This document shows positions 17,762-25,285 of a DNA stretch of 64,000 nt, piece by piece (the first letter of the stretch is position 1; every line of letters starts with the position of its first letter). The stretch covers positions 1,151,001 to 1,215,000 of the forward strand of contig NZ_OX031157.1 of the NCBI RefSeq assembly GCF_943736995.1, read 5' to 3'. This DNA comes from Sporosarcina sp. Marseille-Q4943 (lineage in GTDB: Bacteria > Bacillota > Bacilli > Bacillales_A > Planococcaceae). The position numbers and the translations under genes were made by a program. Under the pieces are notes generated by a model, which ran no database searches, was not told the DNA's origin, and saw nothing but the letters and a program-made list of their open reading frames with translations.

Positions 17762-19168
17762 TTACATAATTTCCTTCATAATATGCCTTCCTCCATAGAC
17801 GATCCGCTCAATTTCTCCGCATCCGTTTTCAAGAAATTGCAAAATACCTTCCTTCTCGTCTTCATCGATAAAAAAGTTTTTCCCGATGCACTTCAACGTC
17901 CTGTACACTTCATTCGATTCAATCGTAAGCTTGCCCTCTTTCAGCACCACTTGCACATTCATCCCCTCGCTGGAGATGAAGGACCCTGTAAATTTCTGAA
18001 GTTCTTCCGCATCGATCTCAAGCACTTCATACGTTGAATAAGATGCATCCAGCTCCCTGCCTTCTGTGATATTCATCGCATTCATCAGCAAATCGCCCGC
18101 AGGCACATCTGAAACATTCGTCAAAATGACGCCCGCCTTCTTTTTCTCGACAATTGCACACATATACGAAGAGACGCCTTTCAATCCGCCCCCGTGGCTG
18201 ATCAACGTAGAGCCGAAATAATCGGGGACGATCCGGAGCCCATAGCCGTAGCATCTGCCAGGCTCGTATTCGACGTGCGGATGAATCATTTGCGCAATGC
18301 TTTCTTTCGATAAAATCCGCGTTCCACCTGCGACGCCTTCATTCCAATACATTTCCAAATACCGGAGAATATCATTTGCAGTTGACTTCAAATACCCGAC
18401 CGCGCGCATTGACGGCGCATCCCACCAAAGCGGCGCCTCATATACATGCGAGCCGTCTTTCGCTTTCATGTAGAGCGTCGTCACGTCTTCCTTTTCGTCC
18501 AACAGTCGCATGTCGAAAAAGCTATTTTTCATGCCCGCAGGCTTCAAAATATTCTCCTCGATGAACTGCTCATAAGGCTGCCCGCTCACCCGGCTAATGA
18601 TGACGCCAAGCAACCCGTAGGAATCGTTCGAATAACTGTAAAACTGTCCCGGTTCGCCGAGCCATTCAAAGTCGTCATTGGCCATGAATGCAAGCATCTC
18701 GTCAAAAGTCTCGATATGCGGCCCCGGATTGTTCAATAGGTCGAGCCCGTAATCTTTTGCCGAAGGATCTTGCTCGATGCTATTTTTCCTTGCATACACA
18801 TGCGTCGCAAGCGGCGGATAACCAGCCGTATGCGTCATCAGATGATGAATCGTAATCCGCTCCACTTGTCCGCCCGACGTCTTCAACTCAGGCAGATAAT
18901 CGACGATGTTGTCATGCACCGACACTTTCCCAGCTTCCTGAAGCTTCATGATACCAGCGCACGTAAAAGACTTTGTCATCGAAGCGATCCCGAATACCGT
19001 ATCCTCCGTCACCGGCAACTGCTGCGCCACATTCCGATAGCCAAATCCCTTTTCATACACGCGCTGCCCTTCCGCTTCAATGCCGATAATCGCCCCTGGA
19101 ATCAAATGCTTCTTGATATACTCGATTGCATACTTATCAAACGGCTCTACCGCAACTGTCTCCCTCAT
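17762..19168 (-). CDS. Serine hydrolase, class C beta-lactamase/PBP4*-like
   Basis: 468 residues from ATG 19168 (GGGGG 7 bases upstream; ATG 19174 in frame). The fold is marked by SMTK (catalytic Ser-Lys, about 63-66), YSN (about 180) and the HGG third motif in ISHGGGLKG. A C-terminal about 100-residue beta domain follows, as in Pab87/PBP4*-type peptidases. No signal peptide is visible, so it is probably cytoplasmic. The 21-bp repeat array lies directly upstream. Physiological substrate unknown. Confidence 0.83.
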   Translation of the reverse strand: MRETVAVEPFDKYAIEYIKKHLIPGAIIGIEAEGQRVYEKGFGYRNVAQQLPVTEDTVFGIASMTKSFTCAGIMKLQEAGKVSVHDNIVDYLPELKTSGGQVERITIHHLMTHTAGYPPLATHVYARKNSIEQDPSAKDYGLDLLNNPGPHIETFDEMLAFMANDDFEWLGEPGQFYSYSNDSYGLLGVIISRVSGQPYEQFIEENILKPAGMKNSFFDMRLLDEKEDVTTLYMKAKDGSHVYEAPLWWDAPSMRAVGYLKSTANDILRYLEMYWNEGVAGGTRILSKESIAQMIHPHVEYEPGRCYGYGLRIVPDYFGSTLISHGGGLKGVSSYMCAIVEKKKAGVILTNVSDVPAGDLLMNAMNITEGRELDASYSTYEVLEIDAEELQKFTGSFISSEGMNVQVVLKEGKLTIESNEVYRTLKCIGKNFFIDEDEKEGILQFLENGCGEIERIVYGGRHIMKEIM

Positions 19169-19250
19169 ATTCATTCCCCCTGTTTGATTGTTTATGAATA
19201 CTCTATACTGAGAAATTCGCCGCCGCGCCTGATTTCCCTCTTTTCATACG

Positions 19251-19376
19251 TTATCACCTACTCGGCGAGGGTTATCACCGACTTGTGTGGGTTTATCACC
19301 GACGCTAGCGACTTTATCACCGACTTGGCGCAGTTTATCACCGACTCGGATCAATTTATCACCGATTGAATACAAT
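19251..19376 (+). repeat. Tandem array of six 21-bp repeats
   Basis: TTATCACC begins at 19251, 19272, 19293, 19314, 19335 and 19356: exactly 21 bp apart, six times. Each unit has a fixed head (TTATCACCGAC in the core copies) and a variable 10-base tail. It occupies the space upstream of the minus-strand serine hydrolase and downstream of the class-A-like enzyme. A plus-strand frame reads FITDxxx heptads through it, an artefact of the period being a multiple of three. Confidence 0.88.
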
Positions 19377-19435
19377 TCACGAGTATTTTGTGGTCAAAAA
19401 AAACCAGATGGGGAAGTATCCGTATCCGGCACATT

Positions 19436-20245
19436 TCACTTTTCTCCGCTAGCATATGCATACACTTCACTACCGATTTGCGCAATCATCTCCCGCGCTT
19501 CCTCCTCTGCACATCCTTTGGACAGCACGGAAACCGCCATGCAGCGGCCCCTCACATAAAGCAGCCCACATTCATGCATAATCCCTTCGACATTCCCCGT
19601 TTTCCCGGCAAACTCCCACTCCGGAATAGCACCGACAATGGAAGTGTTTTTCGCTGGCAAGCTGTCAATCAAGCCATTCGAAAGCTGCTGTTGCTTCATA
19701 ATGCGGACCATCTGCTCGGAAGCGTGCAACGAAACACACTGGCCACGCGCAATTTGCGTCAATAAACCGTTCATGTCAGATGGAGTTATTTCATTACTAT
19801 TGATACGATTCGCTTGAACAATCATCAGTCTGTGATGGATCTCACTTCTATCCATCCCGAGCTCGGTCATGACAGCTTGAATCTTTTCCATTCCAATCAA
19901 ATCAATCAACATATTGGTTGCGGTATTATCGCTTTGAATGATCATTAATGTTACTAAATCATGAATCGGCAATTCAATGCCGGGCGTCATGAACTGCAGC
20001 ACACCGCAGCCGCCGACGATGTCATCCCTGCGCAACGGCAAACGATCCCCTAAACGGAGACCACCTTCCTCCGCCACCGCAAACACCGCCGCCATGATGG
20101 GAACTTTGATGAGGCTTGCCGCGTAAACGGATTTATCTCCATTCAACGAAAATGAGGCGACTTCATTTACATCCTCCACTGCAACAGACCACGACCCCAT
20201 CGCGTTCTTCAAACGAGCCTCTAGCTTCTCCTGCAATCTCTTCAT
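19436..20245 (-). CDS. Class A beta-lactamase-like serine hydrolase without signal peptide
   Basis: 269 residues with SLIK (44-47), SDN (105-107) and KTG (215-217), the three class A motifs in order. A NEITPSDM stretch (about 151-158) stands where the omega loop lies. No N-terminal signal or lipobox is present, so it would stay inside the cell, unusual for a penicillin-inactivating enzyme. Its ATG follows directly on the TAA of the upstream gene (TAAATG) with no separate ribosome site, so it is translationally coupled to the START-like protein. Confidence 0.83.
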   Translation of the reverse strand: MKRLQEKLEARLKNAMGSWSVAVEDVNEVASFSLNGDKSVYAASLIKVPIMAAVFAVAEEGGLRLGDRLPLRRDDIVGGCGVLQFMTPGIELPIHDLVTLMIIQSDNTATNMLIDLIGMEKIQAVMTELGMDRSEIHHRLMIVQANRINSNEITPSDMNGLLTQIARGQCVSLHASEQMVRIMKQQQLSNGLIDSLPAKNTSIVGAIPEWEFAGKTGNVEGIMHECGLLYVRGRCMAVSVLSKGCAEEEAREMIAQIGSEVYAYASGEK

Positions 20246-20671
20246 TTAATGAACCAATGAAGCCCGCAACGTCGTAATGCCGTTCTCCACGTACCCCTTC
20301 AAGCACGTCAGCATATACACCCAGCCTTCTTTTTGTCCTAGCATTTTACTCATGATATCAGGGTCGTCCACACCAAAGCCCGATTCAGTCACTTCAATAA
20401 TCGTGCTTCCATCCGCTTCATGGAACGCCATCGTGACCGTCGTTTCTCCCCAATTAAAAACAATCTTCTTGTTTTCTTCTACACTCAAAACATGAATATC
20501 CCCTTCAGCACCATATTCCTCGTACTTCCATGTAATCGTCTTCCCTTGTTGGACTCTCGCCGTCCCCGAAGAAAACCAGTACCCGCCCATTTTCTCAGGA
20601 TCGACTATCGCTTCGAATACGTCACTTGCTTGTTTATTTATTTTCATTTTTGTCGTGATGTCTGTATTCAA
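20246..20671 (-). CDS. SRPBCC/AHSA1 (START-like) domain protein
   Basis: About 141 residues. TTG 20671 is chosen (GGAGG 8 bases upstream); a TTG at 20686 also opens the frame but would put the ribosome site inside the gene. The pattern ITTKMKINKQASDVFEAIVDPEKMGGYW and GWVYMLTCLKGYVENG is typical of the AHSA1/SRPBCC hydrophobic-cavity fold. These bind lipids or hydrophobic ligands or act as chaperone cofactors. It forms a two-gene unit with the class-A-like hydrolase. Confidence 0.8.
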   Translation of the reverse strand: MNTDITTKMKINKQASDVFEAIVDPEKMGGYWFSSGTARVQQGKTITWKYEEYGAEGDIHVLSVEENKKIVFNWGETTVTMAFHEADGSTIIEVTESGFGVDDPDIMSKMLGQKEGWVYMLTCLKGYVENGITTLRASLVH

Positions 20672-20814
20672 CACTTCCACCTCCAAAAGTTCTCTTTTAT
20701 GTATTCGATGCAGAAGTGAAAATCCCTCTACTATTTTCTGAAAACGATGGAAGGTTCTGCATTAGTAAGTTAATATGAGAATAAGGACAATTTTCAGTCA
20801 AGAGGTGCATAGAC

Positions 20815-21714
20815 ATGGATATTACGATAAAGCCTACACAACAGCAGCTAGATTATTGGATTGAAAAATATATTCCAGAAAAGGATTTATATTTTTTACG
20901 AACGAATGATTTACCTTTATTCCAAAATGATTTGCAAGGAGCTTTGGTGTTTCCGAGGGCGGAGTTCTTCGGCCACTCCTCCTATAACGGCATCGAAATG
21001 GTCAATAGTTATATGTATTGGAAGATTTCAAAGGAGGCTGAGTTCGTCATTGTTGCGCAACCCGAGTGGATCGCCTCACTCTCCGCCGACACGAGACAGA
21101 AGCTATTCACGCTGCAATATGAGTTAGGAAGAGGCCTAGTCGGCCCCATCACGCTATTGTCTGACCAAGATTCATTTCCTAAAGACTATATTTTGGAAGT
21201 GAACGGGGAGAGACTCGGTGTTTTACAAAGGGCAATGTGGATGAAACTGCCCACTTCCATCAAAGAAGAAATCGTCCGCAAAACCGCACAGCAATACGAT
21301 GAATGGACATCGATGCAACCACCCGCAGCCACGCCTTCCCATTTGACCAACTATGCGAATACATTTTCCACCGAGCCAGGTGCCAATTGCCTCGCCGCCA
21401 CGCTATTCGCTATCAGTTCCGATCCTGATCTTGACGAATGGATTATCCATGAATGGGTCCACGGTGAAGCCTTTAAGCAAAAGTTGGCACAAGCTTCATT
21501 CACGGAAGTTGAAGACCGTTTCCAAGAGGGTGACGCAGTCGTTTGGATGGACGAAAATGGCAATGTTCAACATGCCGCCTATTGCATCGACGGTCAGTTG
21601 TTTTTCAATAAAAATGGACAGACGTTCTTCAATCCGTGGAAAATTGTTGACTGGGCGGAATTAGAGGAAGAGTGGGAACGTTTTACGCCATCTGTGTATC
21701 GAAAAAATCCGTAA
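20815..21714 (+). CDS. Unknown 299-residue protein, possible papain-like fold
   Basis: AGAGGTG precedes the ATG. The N-terminal two thirds look like a soluble alpha/beta domain. The C-terminal third has a Cys in GANCLAATLFAIS (about 190), a His in VQHAAYCIDGQ (about 252) and an Asn in FFNKNGQTFFNPWKI, the order and spacing of a papain/NlpC-P60-like triad (inference). No signal peptide. Monocistronic with its own terminator. I do not recognise the family by name. Confidence 0.7.
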   Translation: MDITIKPTQQQLDYWIEKYIPEKDLYFLRTNDLPLFQNDLQGALVFPRAEFFGHSSYNGIEMVNSYMYWKISKEAEFVIVAQPEWIASLSADTRQKLFTLQYELGRGLVGPITLLSDQDSFPKDYILEVNGERLGVLQRAMWMKLPTSIKEEIVRKTAQQYDEWTSMQPPAATPSHLTNYANTFSTEPGANCLAATLFAISSDPDLDEWIIHEWVHGEAFKQKLAQASFTEVEDRFQEGDAVVWMDENGNVQHAAYCIDGQLFFNKNGQTFFNPWKIVDWAELEEEWERFTPSVYRKNP

Positions 21715-21717
21715 TTG

Positions 21718-21757
21718 AAACAACCCATCTGGCTAATCGCCAGATGGGTCGTTTTCA
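21718..21757. terminator. Bidirectional terminator
   Basis: ACCCATCTGGC / GCCAGATGGGT stem with T4 on the plus side, between convergent genes. Confidence 0.8.
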
Positions 21758-21758
21758 T

Positions 21759-23339
21759 TCAATATCCCGAATCCTCTGATGTCAAATTATCCAACATCGT
21801 ATAATCATACTTCTGCAACGGCTTTTCCGCAGGACCTTCAACCACTTCGCCTGTCGGTTTAAACCTAGATCCGTGGCACGGGCAGTCCCACGTCCTGTCA
21901 CCGCTATTCCATGAAACTTCGCATCCCATATGGGTGCACGTCGTGTCGACGATATGGATTTTTCCTTCATCATCGCGGTAAGCGCCTTTCCGATGCCCGT
22001 CGAGTGTCACGACCTTGCCTTCCCCTTTGGCTAAAGTATCGGGTCTTGTATTCGGTGAATCAAGCTTCCCTTTGATCAGTTGCCCGACAACGTTTGCATT
22101 TTGGACGAGGAAATTTTTCAAACTTGGATGCGCATAAAATCTAGAAGGTGTATACAGCTTTTCAAACTTGTTCTCTTTACCGGTGACCATATCGCGGAAC
22201 AGCAACGCGGCGGCCGTCCCATTCGACATTCCCCATTTTCGGAAGCCCGTCGCAATGAGGATATTCGGATTTCCTGATGTTAATTCACCGATATAAGGAA
22301 GTTTATCCAACGTGACCAAGTCCTGCGCCGACCACCTTTGAACGACTTTCTCGAGCCCGAAAATTTCTTCGCCGAATTGCTCCAACGCTTTGTAATGCTC
22401 CATCGTCTCCATTTTATTTTGACCGGTTTTATGGTTCTCCCCAACGATGAGGACCAATTCCTCGCCGTTATTATCCTTGACAGAGCGTAACGACCGGGTC
22501 GGGTCGTCAGCGCTAATGTACATGCCTGAAGGGAAAGGTTTTTTCGCCTTCACAGCAAGCGCATACGAACGGTCCGCATACATCCTTGTCGAATAAAGGC
22601 CCGTTCCCTCATAAAACGGAAAATGGGTACAAATCAACACATGCTTCGCGGTTATCCGTTTCTCTTCACGCGTCAGAACAACAGGCCGCTCCCCCGTCTC
22701 AATATTGACAGCGACTGTATCCTCAAAAAGCTGACCGCCTTTTTGTGTGAATAAATCAATTAAGTGAACCAAATATTTAGTGACGTGAAACTGAGCCTGG
22801 TTCCTCATGACAAGGACATTTTGCACGTTGTCAATATTAAAAGGGATGCCATCGACTAAGCCGCCATCGATATGAAGCTTTTCATAGGCTTCCGCTTCCT
22901 TCTCAATTTTGCGGGCATACTTCTCAGAAACAGAGTAGATATACGCATCCTCTCTAGTGAAATCGCAGTCAATCCCCTGTTCCTCCACCGTTTTATTGAT
23001 GAATTCAAGCGCTTCGATATTCGCTTCGTAATACATCCTCGCCGTACTTCTTCCCATGTTTTGGATGAACTCATCGTAAATCAAATCATGCTGCGCCGTA
23101 ACTTTCGCCGTCGTATGACCCGTCGTCCCGTTCAACACTTTGTCCGCTTCAATGACCGCTACCTTACGTCCTTCATTTGCCAATAAATACGCGGACGTAA
23201 TACCGGTGATGCCAGCTCCTACGACGATGACATCCACTTCAAGGTCTTCCTTCAAACTTGGAAAGGATGGAAATTCAACACTCGTCCTCCAGAACGGTTC
23301 CGGATGCTCCGGCAGTTTTCCATTGCTTTGACTGTTCAT
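21759..23339 (-). CDS. FAD-dependent oxidoreductase with C-terminal Rieske domain (YhfW-like)
   Basis: 526 residues from ATG 23339 (AGGAGG upstream). The N-terminal DAO-type FAD domain has VIVVGAGITGITSAYLLA as dinucleotide-binding motif. The C-terminal Rieske [2Fe-2S] domain has CTHMGC (about 468-473) and CPCHGS (about 486-491), which bind the cluster through 2 Cys and 2 His. This arrangement is that of B. subtilis YhfW. Substrate unknown; it presumably passes electrons between flavin and the cluster. Monocistronic. Confidence 0.88.
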   Translation of the reverse strand: MNSQSNGKLPEHPEPFWRTSVEFPSFPSLKEDLEVDVIVVGAGITGITSAYLLANEGRKVAVIEADKVLNGTTGHTTAKVTAQHDLIYDEFIQNMGRSTARMYYEANIEALEFINKTVEEQGIDCDFTREDAYIYSVSEKYARKIEKEAEAYEKLHIDGGLVDGIPFNIDNVQNVLVMRNQAQFHVTKYLVHLIDLFTQKGGQLFEDTVAVNIETGERPVVLTREEKRITAKHVLICTHFPFYEGTGLYSTRMYADRSYALAVKAKKPFPSGMYISADDPTRSLRSVKDNNGEELVLIVGENHKTGQNKMETMEHYKALEQFGEEIFGLEKVVQRWSAQDLVTLDKLPYIGELTSGNPNILIATGFRKWGMSNGTAAALLFRDMVTGKENKFEKLYTPSRFYAHPSLKNFLVQNANVVGQLIKGKLDSPNTRPDTLAKGEGKVVTLDGHRKGAYRDDEGKIHIVDTTCTHMGCEVSWNSGDRTWDCPCHGSRFKPTGEVVEGPAEKPLQKYDYTMLDNLTSEDSGY

Positions 23340-23425
23340 ATCTTGCCCTCCTGTAGTATGTACTAAAGGTAGGATTCCCATTGGTTGGTGACCTAAACAT
23401 ATTGCATGATTGAAGTCTCCCGTTT

Positions 23426-23956
23426 TTAATTCCCCTTCAACATCCGCGCCAAGTACGCGTCAGACTCCCCCTTCGGAATGCTTAAATTTTCCCACTGCTC
23501 TCCTTTGATCTGCTTCCCGATGAACATGATTTGTCCGACATGGGCAGCGTAATGCGCCATTTGCCGTTCGATCGCGTCGATGACAGATTGTGCTTCGCCG
23601 CGAATATGAACGGTCTTTTCCAAGTCTTGCTCATTCAAGCTTTCGAGCGTATTCAAAAACACTCCCCAGCCATGCTCCCAACAATCTAGCAATTGCACCT
23701 TGGACATTTGTTTCGCCTCGAATTCCCCATCCCGGTTCCGGTCGGGCTTTTCACCGTCCGTCGTCAGGAAATCCGTCCACCTCGACACCATATTTCCGCT
23801 TATATGCTGGATAAGAACCGCGATGCTGTTTGACGCGTCGTTCATCGTCCAGTGAAAATCACCTTCATCCAATTGGGCGAAAGTCTTTTCGCCTTGCCCT
23901 TTTATAGTCGTGAACCGTTCCCGAATGACACGTAAATATTCTGTTCCGATCGACAT
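23426..23956 (-). CDS. DUF1572 / DinB-like protein
   Basis: 176 residues, four-helix type. The pattern IRERFTTIKGQGEKTFAQLDEGDFHW and a conserved IQHISGN, plus MAHYAAHVGQIMFIGK near the C-terminus, belong to the DUF1572 branch of the DinB/YfiT metal-binding superfamily. The His residues (IQHISGN, AHYAAH) probably bind a divalent metal. AAGGGGG before the ATG. Some relatives are thiol-dependent transferases; the role here is unknown. Confidence 0.78.
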   Translation of the reverse strand: MSIGTEYLRVIRERFTTIKGQGEKTFAQLDEGDFHWTMNDASNSIAVLIQHISGNMVSRWTDFLTTDGEKPDRNRDGEFEAKQMSKVQLLDCWEHGWGVFLNTLESLNEQDLEKTVHIRGEAQSVIDAIERQMAHYAAHVGQIMFIGKQIKGEQWENLSIPKGESDAYLARMLKGN

Positions 23957-24029
23957 ATCGCAACCCCCTTTTTGCTACTGTATTCGATTGTAGCTTGTGA
24001 AAACCCTTTATTTAAAAGACTATTCATTA

Positions 24030-24049
24030 ATGAATGAATAATCATTCAC
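24030..24049 (+). promoter_or_regulatory. FadR (YsiA)-type operator
   Basis: TGAATGAATAATCATTCA (24031-24048) is a perfect 7-bp palindrome with a 4-bp centre. It fits the consensus I recall for the Bacillus TetR-family repressor FadR, which is released by long-chain acyl-CoA. It lies about 50 bases before the start of the metallo-hydrolase gene, in a good position to block its promoter. Confidence 0.75.
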
Positions 24050-24101
24050 GATATGGTAGTCTACTAGTAAGTGAATTATGAAACGATAAGGGGTGAGGCT
24101 C

Positions 24102-24920
24102 TTGTTCTTGAAGACGAAATCAAAGCAAGATGAAGTTAGCAATGTAAGATTTGTCAATGGGGTCGTTCAACTGAACAGCGTAAAGTTGAATGTGTATTGT
24201 TTTGAAACGGATGGGGTGCTGATCGATACCGGCTCCCAGTCACTATCGGAGGAGTTCAAAGCTTTCTTTGCTCAGGCTGACGTTGACAAAGTCGTCATTA
24301 CGCATGCGCATGAGGACCATACAGGAGGCGCGCAATACTTGCACACAGAATATGGATTTCCCATTTTCATGAATGAAATGGCGATTGAAGAATGTGCACA
24401 AAAAGCGGACTATCCGCTCTATCGGAAGTTTTTCTGGGGAAGAAGACGCCCTTTTGAGGCACTGCCAATCGGGGAGACATTCCGTTCCAGAAACGCTGAA
24501 TGGACAGTCATCCCGACGCCGGGACATGCACAAGACCATCTATCTTTTCTGAATGAGGAGACCGGACAACTCTTTACCGGGGATTTATATGTTCACCCTA
24601 GAACGAAAGTGATATTACGTGATGAAAGCATTCCTACGATTATCAGTTCACTCGAAAAGACGTTGGCATATGACTTCGGGGAAATGTTTTGCTGCCATGC
24701 AGGATATGTGAAAGACGGGCGCATGGCGTTGCAGAAGAAACTTGCGTATTTGGAGGAACTCAGGGAAAATACATTTGCTTTGCACAAAAAAGGATACGAA
24801 GTGCGTGAAATTCATGCACGGCTTTTCCCGAAAAAATACCCAATCACCTACTTTTCATTCGGCGAATGGAATTCAATTCATATCATTAACTCGATCGTAA
24901 ATGAAGGGAACAGGCAATGA
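24102..24920 (+). CDS. MBL-fold metallo-hydrolase, probably fatty-acid regulated
   Basis: About 272 residues. TTG 24102 (AAGGGG 8 bases upstream) is preferred; GTG 24093 is in frame. It carries the metallo-beta-lactamase motif THAHEDHTGG (about residues 66-75), a later PTPGHAQDH, LFTGDLYV (Asp ligand) and a CCHAG His. It would bind two metal ions and hydrolyse an ester, thioester or similar bond. The FadR-type operator upstream suggests a link to acyl-CoA metabolism. No neighbouring fad genes. Confidence 0.82.
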   Translation: MFLKTKSKQDEVSNVRFVNGVVQLNSVKLNVYCFETDGVLIDTGSQSLSEEFKAFFAQADVDKVVITHAHEDHTGGAQYLHTEYGFPIFMNEMAIEECAQKADYPLYRKFFWGRRRPFEALPIGETFRSRNAEWTVIPTPGHAQDHLSFLNEETGQLFTGDLYVHPRTKVILRDESIPTIISSLEKTLAYDFGEMFCCHAGYVKDGRMALQKKLAYLEELRENTFALHKKGYEVREIHARLFPKKYPITYFSFGEWNSIHIINSIVNEGNRQ

Positions 24921-24966
24921 GGAGCGTGTTTCCATTTGCTTTTGATGCACGCTCCTCATTTCTCGT
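24918..24966 (+). terminator. Terminator after the MBL gene
   Basis: TGAGGAGCGTG (24918-24928) / CACGCTCCTCA (24948-24958), 19-base loop, then TTTCTCG. The long loop and broken T-run make it moderate. Confidence 0.6.
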
Positions 24967-25285
24967 CTACATCAATTCCTTTTTCCGCATAGCTCATAAC
25001 TATTTTCCGGCATTTGCAGCTTAAACTTCCACTACAGTTTACTTCTACTTCATAAACCAACCCTCTTTTTAATAATGGAAGCATCTAAGTTAACGATAGA
25101 TGCTTCCATTGAACAATAAGTATTGTTTGCCTGGTTGACAGGTTTGTACTCATGCCGAACGATAGGCCATTCTGCCTGTGCTCTAAGGTTAAATCTGTTT
25201 TTATACAGTAATGTCATAACTAAAGATGAGAATATAAGTATGAGTATAAGGCTTTGAATTTAATCTAGCTAGCACTCAACATAAA
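24967..25285. other. Intergenic region at the left edge of the accessory island
   Basis: It contains a 14-bp inverted repeat AATGGAAGCATCTA (25074-25087) / TAGATGCTTCCATT (25097-25110) without a T-run, and the left flanking direct repeat (25130-25152). No coding frame with a ribosome site was found. Confidence 0.5.
25130..25152 (+). repeat. Left flanking direct repeat of the island
   Basis: This 23-base stretch ending GGTTTGTACTCA is matched at 31981-32003 in the same orientation, 19 of 23 identical, the last 12 perfect, and all four differences are transitions. The pair encloses the whole three-gene island. Confidence 0.55.

Noticed and set aside
18770..19369. Plus-strand 199-codon frame ending in repeated FITDxxx heptads
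   Set aside because: It is antisense to the serine hydrolase, and the heptads come from the 21-bp DNA repeats (a multiple of three). No ribosome site.
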